64,000 nt of DNA, taken from contig JALDNG010000023.1 of assembly GCA_024349245.1 (NCBI GenBank), positions 682,001 to 746,000 on the forward strand, given 5' to 3'. Shown here piece by piece: positions 23,201-34,141 of the stretch (within the stretch, counting starts at the first letter, position 1; each line of letters opens with the position of its first letter). The translations under genes were made by a program, and so were the position numbers. This DNA comes from Neodontobutis hainanensis (lineage: Eukaryota; Chordata; Actinopteri; Gobiiformes; Odontobutidae). The notes beneath the pieces were generated by a model. It did not search any database, was not told the origin of the DNA, and worked only from the letters and a program-made list of their open reading frames with translations.

Positions 23201-26200
23201 TGGACTTGAGTGCTGCGTTAGATAAAGTGGACCATAAAATCCTGTCACAAAGATTAGAGGAATGGATCTCTGTAACTGCCCTTAAATGGTTTCAGTCCTA
23301 TATTGAAGACAGGAAATCTTCAAGACTTGTTTCGGTTGGTAACTGTGTATCAGACCAAATGGCCCTGACATGTGGGGTTCCACAGGGGTCTAGCTTGGGA
23401 CCTCTATTATTCAATCTCTACATGCTTCCTTTAGGCCAGTTATTACATATCCTACCATAATTGTGCAGATGACACTCAGATTTACATCTCACTCACAGCA
23501 GGTGAAAATGGACCAATCCATTCACTGTGTCACTGCATCGAACAGATTGATGTGTGGATGCAAAATTATTTTCTCCAACTGAACAGAAACAAGACTGAAC
23601 TAATCATCTTTGGGAACAGAAACAGAGAAAGTGTCAGCAGTCACCTCGAGTCCCTTTCTCTAAAATCTAAAAAACAGGTGAGAAATCTGAGGGTCATCAT
23701 GAACTCAGACTTGAATTTCAACAGTCACATGAAGTCAATTACATCATCATCATCATTTGATCACCTAAAAAAACATTTCCAAAGTCAAAGGGATAATGTC
23801 TCAACCAGAAACGTATCCATGCTTTTATTTCCAGCAGGTTAGATTACTGTAACGGCCTGCTCACTGGTCTCTCAAAACAAAAGTTAGAAAACCTGCAGCT
23901 TATTCAGAACGCTGCTGCTCTGGTTCTAAACAAAACCAGGAAGTACAACCACATCACTCCAGTTTTAAAATCTCTACGCTGGCTTCCTGTTGCTCAGAGA
24001 ATAGACCTTCAAACAGCACTGCTGGTTTACAAGTCTCTTAATGGTTTAGCACCAGAATATATTTCTGACATGCTAGTTTTTAATGAACCTTCTCTGACTC
24101 TGAGAACATCTTAGACAGGCTTCTGCTCGTGCCCAGAGTTAGAACTAAACATGTTAAAGCAGCATTTAAGTTTCATGCAGCAAAAAACTGGAACAACCTC
24201 AACTTTAACAATGTTCAAGAGGAGGTTAAAACCTTCCTCTTTAGCTCCGCCTACAATACAACTTAAAGTGTATTTTTTTTATCTGCACTCTTCTTTTAAA
24301 GTGTTTTAATTTTAATAAATAATTAATTAAAGATCTAAATCCAAATCTTGTTAATTTTCTTTTAATACAAGCACTTTGAGTTACTTACTGTATGATTTGT
24401 GCTAGATAAATAAAATGGCCTTGCCTTGCCTTATTTTATTACTTCCCTAATTATGATGAAATAAGAATTGACAAAGGCAAACAATTAAAGGTTTCAAATA
24501 AGGGCTTGTCCATATAGCACCTGTTTGCAGAGTGGGTGTAGATACCTTGTGATTGTGCTGACAGTAAATTGGGAGGGGGGCTGTGTTTCATGCATAAGTA
24601 GCTGTAGGTAGACCGAACTCTGGTCTCGAGCAACAGCGACCACTGGATCCCCCTGGCTCTGGTCACAGTCATAGAATAATCGAGCAACCAGCCTAAAAAG
24701 TGAGCAGGTGAACACATAATGACTTAATTAATATAGTAAAGGAAAACAATGCCAGATAGCCATTTGGGCTGCTTGCAGGATGTACTGTGTAAAAGAAAGA
24801 CGCACCATTAAACTAACGGGTTACTGTACCTGCTGACTACAGAAGCTGCCACGTGTCTGACTCTAGGGTCATCATCTCCCAAAAGGCAGATGACTACATT
24901 ATGCAGAACCCTCTCCTGCAGCTCCAATCTCTGCATTGAAAAAGGGGTAAGACTTAGTAAAGAAATAAAGAAAAATTTAATTAACAGTAAGGTAATAAGA
25001 GAAATCACCCCAGTGTAGTGATGATCTCCTTTGTGCAAAGCTTCAGTTTTCCTCTCAAGGAAATTAATCATTCTAAAAATTAAGAGATTATAAGTTAGTC
25101 AATAGACACTACATGCAGGTTCGTTAATACAAGAAAGTATGCCCTTTCATTTTTATTACAAAAAAATTGGTTACCGAAAGTCAATCTCAGCCAAAGTCTC
25201 CAATAGTTCAGTCCGTACAAGCCAATAGGAGGAGTCCCTGAGAGCTAGCAGGTCGACTACTAACTGCAGTCCAAGTTCACTTAGTGTACTGTTACACACA
25301 GTCATTATGCAGTGCTGAAACATTGATACAAACAGGTTAGCTTCACATGCATGTTTAGCACAATATAAAAGCATAAATCATGCTTACTCTCACTGCAGAA
25401 CAAGCCATCTTGCAGGTGACTGAGGATTCATCTTTCAGAGTTTTTTGCATCAAAGGCACCAAGTCCAATAGAGACAGAGGGTTCCCTAAAAAACAGGGAA
25501 TGCAGGTGAGCACTATCAAAAACACAAACATATATTTAATGGATTAATAAAAATAAAACCAGTGCCAAACACATACTAACCCGTTGCACTCTGCACACTG
25601 GCCAGCCAGGGTTGTATGCTGTAACGAGTTTTGGTGAGTGCTGCATGTATAATGGCCCCACAAAGAATGGCAGTGGCCCCTCGGATCTGGGGGTCCCCAT
25701 GATTGACGAGGCAAAGCACATCACTGATATACTGCTGCTCTGTAACGGATGAAATATATTAATAATGAATAATGAGCTAACATTTTTCCAACCCTTTCTT
25801 TTTCTTTCCTTTACTAATGTTTACACAATGTAGAACGTGATGTTTTATCTATAAACTAAACAATTCAAGAGTTGAATGCTATCACTTAATAACCCGACTT
25901 GCTTCTACAGAAAATGCTTCTTTAACCAATAAAAGCAACATTGTATTATTTACTATAGTACTATTAGTATTGCTAAAATGGTCACTGTTGCCAAACCTAA
26001 AACATGCTCGTAACTCTCAGTACTGCCACAACCTTGGTCCAAAACAGCAGCAGGTCGCAAACTGTACTAGATGAATTTTAGTGAGTATGTGAACTCTCAA
26101 ATCCTGTGAGAACACAGCTGCTGTGCAAGTTAAATCTCTTAAGACTATGCTTGTCCCTTACCTTCCACTGGGATGCCGTCCAGCGGTTCCAAGTAGAGGG

Positions 26201-29200
26201 AATTAAAGAAGGCTTCAGGGTGCAGGGCTGCAGCTGTGCCAATACAACTGATTGCCAAGGCCTTCACACTGACTCGCACCTCCTTGTCAGGTATAAGACC
26301 TGTAAATAAATATCCATATTGCTTGATTACACTTGCTGTCATAAAAAAAAATATCTTTTAATTCATAGCTAAATGAAATACATCAGATCAGTATGCTGAT
26401 CCTAAACTTTATAACTTTTTCAAAGCTTACCATTCTTTCGCCCATTCAGCAAGAAGCAAGCGGCTAGAAGTCGTACACAGTGCACTAAAGGCTCTACGTC
26501 TTGGTCTGTATAATGTCCAATTGGACCCTTTATTCGTGATGGCTAAAAAATATATATTGATATATTATTCTGGGATAATTATAACTCACTTTTGTTCATC
26601 GTAAAAAAAATGTTGGCAGATACTGTGACTTTACCTTGTTGTCAGGCTCGGGTTCGGTAGGGTCTTCCTTTGGTATGAAGCGGTCCACACTGCTGTCTGA
26701 ACCCTGACGGTTGTGACCCCGTCCTTCAAAAAGGTGAGGCTTACTTAGAGCTGCACACAAAGCATCATCCATATTTTAGTTCCAATGGAATTTTCTGATA
26801 TCTTTGTAGTGTGTATAAAGTTACCAAAACATACCTAGTGCCGACTGCCGGAATGGTTCAGGCGGCTCTTCTTGGGAGGCAGATACTGTTCCTTCCTCCT
26901 CTTCATCCTGTAGAGTACCAATTTGCATCCCAGAGTACTGGCTCTCACTGCCATCCAGAACCTTATGTGTGCACATACGCACATACACACAAACACAAAC
27001 ACACAAGCAAAGAGAGTATGCTCAAAGAAGTGAACACTAGTACATACACACATAAACCAACATTACACACTTATCCTTTTAGAAGGGCATGCAAAATTTA
27101 CATTACCTTACATTTGACAAATTTGCTAACAAGTTACATTTTATGACTTTGGGACTAAAACGCAGCACACACACACACAACAGGTAATTGGCCTATTTTT
27201 AGAACTGAACTGAATCATGCTCGAGTTAAATTAATTAATACGTATCAAGTCAACACAGCAGCATTAACTTGACATGACACAGAGCCACAATCAAAAATCT
27301 TTTAAAACCACGGCAAGATCAAGCTTTTGATCAGGAGTATTTCAATTCATATAATATAAAAAAGCTTGTAAATCTGAAATTCTGAAGTCTTTTTGTTCTT
27401 TGTCTGGTTTCAACTGAAGCAAAAGCCGGACAAAGCCTCTTTAAAGTGTAAAAAAAACAAAAACAAATAGGTAGCCTTCATGCTTTTAAACTATTGACTA
27501 CAAGCATATCAAAAGATCACCAGGTTGACCTTTTCAAAAGCATCTTTTCTGCAAGAGAATCACATGAACACAAAACTGAGAGGGGCAACAAGAGAGGACT
27601 TGTAAATGTTTAGACGGACTGTGAACAAGGTAAATTTAGGGAATAAATAAGGAAAAAGCTAAGGGCAAAGAATGGAAAAAGGGACACAGCCAAGCAAGCC
27701 CCTCCACTCTGATTATAATGTCCAACTGCAGCTGACCTTGTCACTAGTGCTAGAGGAAGAAGAGGTGGCATAGAAGGAAGAAGAGGACGCAATAGAGAAA
27801 GAAGACGACGAAGAGGATGTGGTGTAGGCAGACGAGTCGCTGTCTGCAGCATCTGGACCCTCCATGGAGGCTGGAGATGGCTCTACCACCCGAGGCAATG
27901 GGGTTCGCGACTGCGGCGAAGTGAGGAGAGGGATTGAGGAGAGTGGGCAAGACCATAGAAGTAGAATTGTTAGAATGGACATCATCAAATCAGAAAAGCG
28001 CTAAAATGTCTCTGGAAATGACTGATTGTTAAAACCAAAATTGTGTAGTGGTTTGTTGTCACGTTTTAAATTAGGTATGTGGTATTTATTCACCTGTGTT
28101 TACAAAATCTCTAACAAAATAAATTGTAGAAAAACAACTTTAAAATCATGTCCATTCTACAAATTCTAATTCTAGTAAGTGTAGAACACATTTATAATTC
28201 GGACCATGGGTTGATCATATGTGGGTAATGATAGTGTTACATGGCATTTTACAAAACTAGTGCAAGTCAAGGAGCCAAACAGCAATGTGACATGTCGCGA
28301 CAGTAAGACTGACCAGTTCTGCTACATCTGATGGGGTAACCGCAGAGTCTGGGCCTTCAGTGGTGGTCTGGGATGAATCACTAGGTGGAAGAGAGTGATC
28401 ATTAGTGCCCAGAAGTGTCCCTCCATCTACTAGTGGCCCCTCTGGCGTTGCATTCTCAGGTGTGGTATAGTCTGCAGTCTCCGGAGTAATGTTGGCCCCA
28501 CCGCTGGAGCTTCGACTAAGCATTTCCTCCTCATTTTCATTGGAAGATTCAGGGGATTGTGAAGCACATGTCCCACCACTACCGCCCTGTTCAGAGGAGG
28601 CACTCAAGTCCACAGAGTCACCCGGCTGAAGAGTGTGCTGGGAGGAACGGGGCTGCTCTGTGATAATGTCAACCTGGCTGGAAGAGGAGCCATCTGTACC
28701 TGAAGCTGGAGAAAGCAGAGATATTTGTTTGGATTTGGTCCTCCTACAACTAGAATAACTTTTTGAATAATGTAAATGCGAATCCTGTATTGTTGGTGTG
28801 TCTTACTAGAAAAGGAGCCAGTGGCAACTTCATTCTTCTCAGCTTCATCCTCCAACCCATCCTCCTCGCCAGAAACCATTTTTCCTAGAAGCAACACATT
28901 CAAGATCAACATAATGCAACAGTGGTCAAAGACAGTGGGTGGTGAAATTTTACTTTTAACTGAGCACAGTTGAATTGTTCTTTTAACAGTTACAACAACA
29001 AGAAGTGATTTTTCGCTCTTGAACAACTCAGTCAAAGGTAAAGTTGCCAAACCTGACAAAACATCACTACTCAGGAAGAGGTGAACTAAGGAGATAAATA
29101 GACAAGTCACCTCTCTGTTTCCTGAGAAGGAGTGGACTGCAGGAAGACCCTCCCCCTGCTGAAAATTTCAGGAAATGGGAGGCAGAAACAGGAAGTAAGG

Positions 29201-32200
29201 AAGAGAAAAGCTACAGCTCCAAATCACTGAGAGGGATCAAAACCACTTGATTACAGAGAAACCGGAAACTTAGTAAGCAAGCAAAGATAAAGGCACAAAC
29301 AGAATTTGAAACTAAAGAGAAACAGGAATTGAAGAAGTGTTAAATAACTAAATGTTTTTTTTAAAATATACTGTTAAATTAACAATGACACAGGCACATA
29401 ATGAAAGTTACTAATGAGTGCTTACCAATGAGTTCAAGAATACTGCCAGATCGTGCGCGACTTTCTGTGTCTTGGCGAAACACGGTGGCATGTGGTATGG
29501 TACCCGCAGTTATAAGCATGTGCAAAAGCTCTGGCGGTGGAGTCCTGAAAACTTGCTGCAGGAGCTCCAAAGCAGCAGTTACCACGTTGTGGTCCCAGTG
29601 TTGTGTGTAGTGTAGGGTAAGTTCATACACCTTCAGAAAAAATATACCAAATGACATGTCAAGTATACTAAATATACAGCAAAACAACACTGTATTTTAA
29701 GACTATCTACCTGTAGCAGTTGCTCAGGTGTTGGCTGCACATCTGCCTCCTTCCTCATGACTCCAAAGCTTCCCTTCAAGGTCATTGTATTGACTTGCTG
29801 TTGGAGAAGAGGTATCAGGTAGCGGAGAGTCAACAGAACCCCCAGAATGAGATGAGTGGGGTGTTCTTCATCCACTGGAACCAATAGACCTGAAAACAGG
29901 AATTTGTTCATGTCAGGTTCTGTTATTTCCTGTGTGAATGCATTTAAATTCAATTGTGGCAGTTTGACCTACCAAGCAGCACATTTAGTAGCCAGGTGTA
30001 GAAATAGCTAGTGCGTCTGGCGTGTTGGCAGACTGTGACGGCAGAGCTGGCCGCTGTCCTTCTAATTGTAGGAGAGCTAGACTTTAGGTTTGCCACAAAT
30101 GACCTGAGCAAAACCTGTTTGAACACAATAAAAACATAACTTAAAAGCAGAACTTTCTTTATACAAATGTCTGAGCATGTGCAGTAGTTTTGTTAGATAT
30201 TGTATTGTATAATTTGAGATCAGAGAAGAATGAGCTTGATTTTACATTCATTTACTTTTTATGTATTAATCTATTTACCTTTGTTTCACTATCATTAGAA
30301 AAATGTCCCAGGGCCAACATGATCTTGGGCATGGCAGAGGCCAGTGTCTCTTGAACACTCTCCTCTTGTCGCTTTGTAATTTTGTTGAGGCACGGCATCA
30401 GGTTGACCTCGTAGGGTCTGGAATGAAAGAGGAGACACAGAGGAAGTAATGAGTCGCAGAATTATACCTTACCCAATTATGGTAGCAAATATATTATTTT
30501 TTTAAATCAACACTGTGAAAAGTAAATAATTTAAAATCCCACACTTTAAAACAAACAGACTGTGATATAAAATTGTCTTAACACAGTTGTGAAGTGATTT
30601 CTTTATACCTGCATTTTTGTGGTCTAATAAGGTGGGCTAACTCAGCAAACCTCCACAATGCTGCTCTCAGACTCCGAGAGGCACCATTCTAATGATAAAG
30701 ACAAAAACGTCACTAAAATAAGCACTATTATCTTAGGCTTTTAAGGTCTACAACATACGTCAATACCTTTTTAATTTCTTTATAAAGCTCCAGCTGCAAT
30801 CGAGGCAGATTTGAGTCCATCAGTGCCTAGCGTTAAAAACAATTGATCAGATCAATGATATGCAAAATGATTCATTAACACAAGCCTTTAGGTTAACATT
30901 ATTGAAGAGGAAGTATGAGAAAAAAAGAATACTCTTGTTTACTTTAATAATTTTGTTCAGGCACTCGTCAGCAACCATTCTCACATCTGATTCACTGTCA
31001 TCACTGCAGAGTAGAAACATCTCCATAGCAATCCCCAACAGTTTCTGAAACTCTGGAGATGTTCTGCTTTAAAAACACAATGTTATTAATCATACATATG
31101 TTCACAATTTAAATGCATCAGCATTCCGTAAAACCTAATACTAAAATTATTTGGCATTAAAGAACTACTGTTTATCAATATTGTGTATTAATGTCTTCAT
31201 AATTTTCAGTTTTGTTATTGAGTAACTAAACATTGAATTGATCTCCATTCTAAAATATTAAAGTGATTTTAAATATGTGAGAAAGAGAAATGAATGTAAA
31301 CATAACATTTTTGCATTAAGTAGTCTCTAGAAGTTACACGTTATGTGCATATAAAACACTAAATAAAATGTAATGTAAATGTATAATAAGATGAAAGTAA
31401 AATCTTTAATGTACCTTCTACATATGTCAAACAAATGTCATAGCAAAATTAGCAAAACCTACCTCAAAGATTGAGCCACAATGTTTTCACATATTGTCAA
31501 GCAGTGAGTCACCCTATCCTTCTTTGTGGTAGCTTGTTCCTTTTTCCTATAAAAACAAGAAAAAGACAATAAAGAATGCACTATAAAGAATAAAAAGCAT
31601 GACTCACTTTCTTTAAATTGTATCTAATAATAAACTCCAATCATAATTAAATATAACCCCAATACACCAACAGCATTATGCAGCAGATACTGTATATAAA
31701 AAACTGTGTTACTTCAGTGCACTTAACAATATTATCCAGTTAAGAGAGATTATGCCAGCCACAACACTGCAAGTGAGACAAACACCATGACATTCACATA
31801 AGGAAAAATGTCTACACTGCTTTTGTCAACCAAGGTCATAATGTTAGTTATAACATCGAAACCAGCAGGTAACGCTGTTCATAGTATACACTACAGCATC
31901 CACAAACTGTGTTTATCTCAGGCCATCCCCTGACGACGTAGTCTCTGCCCCCTTTTTTCAGGTGCATGGACAGTTGGCAGATCTAAAAGGCCAATGCGAC
32001 TAAATACTGCAGAATAATAGTGCTAACAGAGCTTTAAACAAACGGCTATGATAATAGTTTATTTCTCTGTACACAACTTTGGATGCTGCTAATTTCATCA
32101 TTTTATAAAGCATATAATGTTGTACAATAATCTCTCACTAACTTTGTATCATGACAGTTTGTTTTCATATTTGCACTGGTCAGATGTGGAACTAAGTAGT

Positions 32201-32490
32201 TTTGTCTTGTCTGTGCACTGCACATTGGCACTGAAGCAATGCTTGGTATGGTAAATATAAGAACCTCTACGTGTTAGCTTTCGTATTAGCGCAACTAGCT
32301 TTGAGCTGTATAAACCCTTTGGCCCGAGAAGCATAAACGCAGCTAACCCACTAAGCCATTGTATAGGCTGCGTCTGCCTAAAGCGCACTTACTGCCTCTG
32401 GACGAGCTCCTCTGCGGTCATTGGTCCCTGCTGTTGTTGGAACGACTTCAGAGACTCAAAGGCCTTCATCAGTTTCTCCATGGTAGCCAT
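8019..32490 (-). CDS. htt: Huntingtin, complete gene (67 canonical exons plus one extra)
   Basis: Huntingtin is a very large HEAT-repeat scaffold in vesicle transport, autophagy and ciliary or mitotic functions, working with HAP40. The start MATMEKLMKAFESLKSF is the N17 amphipathic helix with one change from human (Leu4 to Met). Only four glutamines follow, with no proline tract. Every exon listed in the block entries has GT-AG borders, and the phases add up to 9,636 nt including the stop. That is about 3,211 residues, or 3,153 without the serine-rich exon 27737-27910; human is about 3,144. N-HEAT, bridge and C-HEAT regions are recognised by near-identical blocks such as [48 protein letters not shown] and DDTAKQLIP. 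The protein ends QSIHQDTSL. No frameshift or in-frame stop was met, so the gene looks functional. It lies just downstream of grk4 on the same strand. Confidence 0.97.
8549..8828 (+). repeat. 3' end of a fish LINE (L2/Rex1-like) in htt intron 65
   Basis: The plus strand encodes ETADSVAIFKKHLKTHLFRQ followed by stops. This resembles the C-terminus of reverse transcriptase ORFs in teleost LINEs. The 3' tail AAGCGTCTGCTAAATGACTA followed by AATGTAAATG is a very common fish LINE end. It is antisense to htt. Confidence 0.75.
9305..10524 (-). other. htt intron 63 (about 1.2 kb)
   Basis: This intron lies between the htt exons ending at 10525 and starting at 9304. The extended frame left of 9467 reads through the acceptor at 9305-9306 and is not part of exon 64. 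I see no repeat I can name and no exon. A 101-codon plus-strand ORF at 9599-9904 has no recognisable domain. Confidence 0.7.
12735..13073 (-). repeat. tRNA-headed SINE in htt intron 55
   Basis: Read on the minus strand, a tRNA-like head (GGGGCGCAATGGCTCAGTGG, then a B-box-like ACGATTCCCGC) starts near 13073. A body follows, and the end reads GGTGCTATATAAGTAC and an (ATT)n tail at 12740-12765. This head, body and microsatellite-tail layout is that of a SINE. It shares its 3' end style with the SINE at 62425-62667. Confidence 0.75.
14345..14930 (-). repeat. LINE reverse-transcriptase 3' fragment in htt intron 50
   Basis: On the minus strand a broken frame reads SSYKYLGFVIDQSLSFKQHI, then FRNKSCFS and LDYGDILF, ending KCAWNDLQKHL. 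This is the usual C-terminal part of a fish non-LTR reverse transcriptase ORF. The 3' part contains the common fish repeat motif TTTATTTAACCAGG (plus strand, near 14360). Several stops show it is dead. It starts within about 20 bases of the exon 50 splice donor. Confidence 0.7.
14949..18832 (-). CDS. htt: htt exons 37-50
   Basis: Exons: 18716-18832, 18512-18634, 18166-18422, 17896-18038, 17582-17810, 17275-17416, 16999-17178, 16728-16904, 16553-16629, 16313-16448, 15880-16002, 15577-15784, 15298-15443, 14949-15126. Conserved stretches include SQSTEDIVLSRIHELSLSP, MFRRITAAATRLL, STKLLSP-like CTKLLSP, HLTWLIVNH, LFIQAIQSRCDNLST, PFRVLARMVDTLACRRVEML and EFNLSLLCTCLSLGM. This covers the bridge into C-HEAT. 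It is less conserved in exons 47-50, as in other vertebrates. Frame is continuous. Confidence 0.95.
18909..22312 (-). CDS. htt: htt exons 23-36
   Basis: Exons: 22192-22312, 21950-22095, 21669-21850, 21332-21549, 21086-21212, 20881-21005, 20676-20786, 20505-20582, 20048-20271, 19846-19924, 19592-19753, 19411-19466, 19132-19280, 18909-19045. Recognised blocks are ENNLSRVITAVSHAF, LLSSAWFPLDLSAHQDALLL, SLSPIRRKGKEKE (conserved phospho-linker), [69 protein letters not shown] and KIIQLCDGIMASG. Exon 25 is taken to start after TTTTGTGCAG at 21851, because this keeps the frame with exon 24. Confidence 0.95.
22385..24432 (+). mobile_element. 5'-truncated L2/Rex1-like LINE in htt intron 22
   Basis: The frame is broken but readable on the plus strand: LFVAVNRLTNPTQ (22560s), FFNNKVQGI, FLKSVISSLFPQLTEIVNNS, then the reverse transcriptase core LLDLSAALDKVDHKILSQRL (about 23196-23260), CGVPQGSSLGPLLFNLYMLP (near 23375) and, after a frameshift, CADDTQIYIS (23462 onward, the catalytic DD pair). 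Later come KLENLQLIQNAAALVLNKTR and LRWLPVAQRIDLQTALLVYK. The 3' end has a (CCTTG)n tail near 24418-24431. It is inactive because of stops and frameshifts, and is antisense to htt. Confidence 0.9.
24546..26961 (-). CDS. htt: htt exons 13-22
   Basis: Exons: 26835-26961, 26635-26750, 26431-26542, 26162-26299, 25581-25739, 25388-25485, 25175-25314, 25009-25072, 24830-24930, 24546-24692. Exon 13 opens with VLDGSESQYSG, the counterpart of human VLDGTDNQYLG carrying the caspase-6 site. Conserved HEAT blocks follow: DKEVRVSVKALAISCIG, GDPQIRGATAILCG, LKDESSVTCKMACSAVR, SSYWLVRTELLETLAEIDF, LLGDDDPRVRHVAA and DPVVAVARDQSSVYLQLLMH. All borders are GT-AG and the frame is continuous. Confidence 0.95.
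27737..27910 (-). CDS. htt: Extra serine-rich htt exon between exons 12 and 13
   Basis: This is 174 nt (58 codons), phase 0 at both ends. It is preceded by a pyrimidine tract ending CGCCGCAG and followed by donor GTCAGC. It begins SRTPLPRVVEPSPASMEGPD and ends with serine runs and STSDK. Neighbouring exon 12 also ends in phase 0 and exon 13 starts in phase 0, so it can be included or skipped without shifting frame. I know of no such exon in human HTT. It is acidic-Ser/Thr-rich and probably disordered. It could be a lineage-specific cassette exon, or an intronic ORF that only looks like one; the open frame and good splice sites favour an exon. Confidence 0.65.
28314..32490 (-). CDS. htt: htt exons 1-12 (N17, Q4, N-HEAT start)
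   Basis: Exons: 32393-32490, 31463-31546, 30943-31063, 30767-30826, 30609-30688, 30279-30417, 29973-30114, 29711-29889, 29426-29630, 29111-29158, 28807-28884, 28314-28705. Lengths 84, 121, 60, 80, 139, 142, 179, 205 and 48 nt for exons 2-10 equal those I recall for human HTT. Exon 1 encodes N17, QQQQ and a short GPMTAEELVQRQ-type tail. Exons 2-9 give the first HEAT repeats (DRVTHCLTICENIVAQS, RTAASSAVTVCQHARRTSYF, HNVVTAALELLQQVFRTPPP). Exons 10-12 encode the disordered segment, including SDSSQTTTEGPDSAVTPSD. Exon 12 (392 nt) is longer than the human exon I recall. It ends in AEL, just before the exon 13 sequence VLDG. Confidence 0.95.
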
Positions 32491-33060
32491 TTTATCAATC
32501 AACAGTAAGAAAGCTAGCTCGTGTGGCTAATATTTACAATGTGAGCTAGTTAGCGCAGGGGAGAATAGTTAGCATATGGAGAGTAAACGGTGCGTAGTGC
32601 GCTGAGAGTGCTAACACTGCTCGCGACAACGACCACCAGCTTTCCAGCAACTCTTAGTTCAAATTATATATTGTTGTTTTACAATATTACTGCTATATGA
32701 ACAAAGTCTTGGATGATAAAAGCCATCTTTGATGCGGTGTTGCGTTTCCCCAAGAAATCACATCAGGAAGTAGACAGTGTGACAGCTATCGAGGATGTGA
32801 GAGGGTGCAGCGTACTCGACCAATCAGCATCTCAGGTTATAATGACTGACAGCTAAACGGACCAATAGCAGACTGTTTTTTCCCCCATTGTTGTTCTTGT
32901 TAACAGTCACGGGACCACGAAAATCCGGATAGTTTAAAACGGATTTGTTTGTATTTTTCTGTATTAAATAGCCTTTTATTGAGAGATTTTTTTTAAACTG
33001 TGCTGGAGCATACTCTTAATGTAAACTTACAGATGCTGCTTCTCCAAATAGATATTAAAT
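32491..33060 (-). promoter_or_regulatory. htt: htt promoter / htt-grk4 intergenic region
   Basis: This is less than 600 bp between the htt ATG and the likely end of grk4 transcripts. No TATA box is obvious. Two CCAAT-type motifs on the plus strand (near 32819 and 32861) would be inverted CCAAT boxes for htt. Some CpGs cluster at 32580-32640. The htt 5'UTR and core promoter must lie here unless there is an upstream non-coding exon. Confidence 0.5.
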
Positions 33061-34110
33061 CCATTTTTTTATTTAAGTTATTTGTATTATACAGCTCCTT
33101 TCAACATTCTGAAACCAAATTTAGATAAGTAATGAGTCACAAGCATTTTTTTATACAAATGGCAGTGTATTGTTTTATAATTACAAATGTCAGATATGGT
33201 ACAACAACCAGTGATACAACTTGTACAAGAATTAACAATGACTGCAGTGGTTAAACAACATGACTGTACAGATACAAAAAAATAAAAATAAAATTAAAGA
33301 AATCCCAGGTCCCATTTATATACTTGCATTTGCCAGTGCAATCCTCATCAAGTGACATCAATAAACTGAGAATGTGTCTTTGTAAAGGGCCATCCCAGTT
33401 TTCCCATATCACTTCCTTGAAGAAAGAGCACAGACAAAGAATGCTTGGCATGTATTCAAACATGGTTAACTCAGCTGGTCAGCTTGCCATTTATAAAGTT
33501 GTCCTCAGATACCAGTGAGATATGTTGGCACTAGAAGGTCATCATTAACATATACAAGGAACCTGAAGTATTACAAACCAATACATGCTTGAGTAATAAA
33601 ACATATGTATTTTAAAACGGGCATTACAATGCACTTAGTGCGGACATTCAAAACTTTTGAGCTGTTTAAAAATCCTTTATGTGAATGAATTTACTGAGTG
33701 GATGGAAATAAAAGAAATGATAAAATGCGAGCTATCAAAACATGGTAATTGGCACATACAATGAAGGCTGACAGTCTTTCTTTAGTTAAAATAAGTTTAA
33801 TTAACTTAATGTTGCATTTGGTATCATTAAAAAAAAAAAAAAAGAAAGTAAAAGACACTTCCTATAATCATTGCCCATACACACCATAGTGCAATGAAAC
33901 TGAACACAATTTCTTTACTTGAATGATGAATGTTTTTGAACAATGACAGAGGCATGGGTGGTAAACAGTTTACTTTCCCAATGAAAGTACAGAGTGTTAG
34001 AGCTATGTTAGAATTACACAATTTACAAGGTTTTTGAAGCTAAAGAGCTAATAGGCTAAAATCTACATTGGCAAGAAAAAAAAAAAGCATAAAAAATGTG
34101 CCCGAGCGCA

Positions 34111-34141
<31 letters not shown>

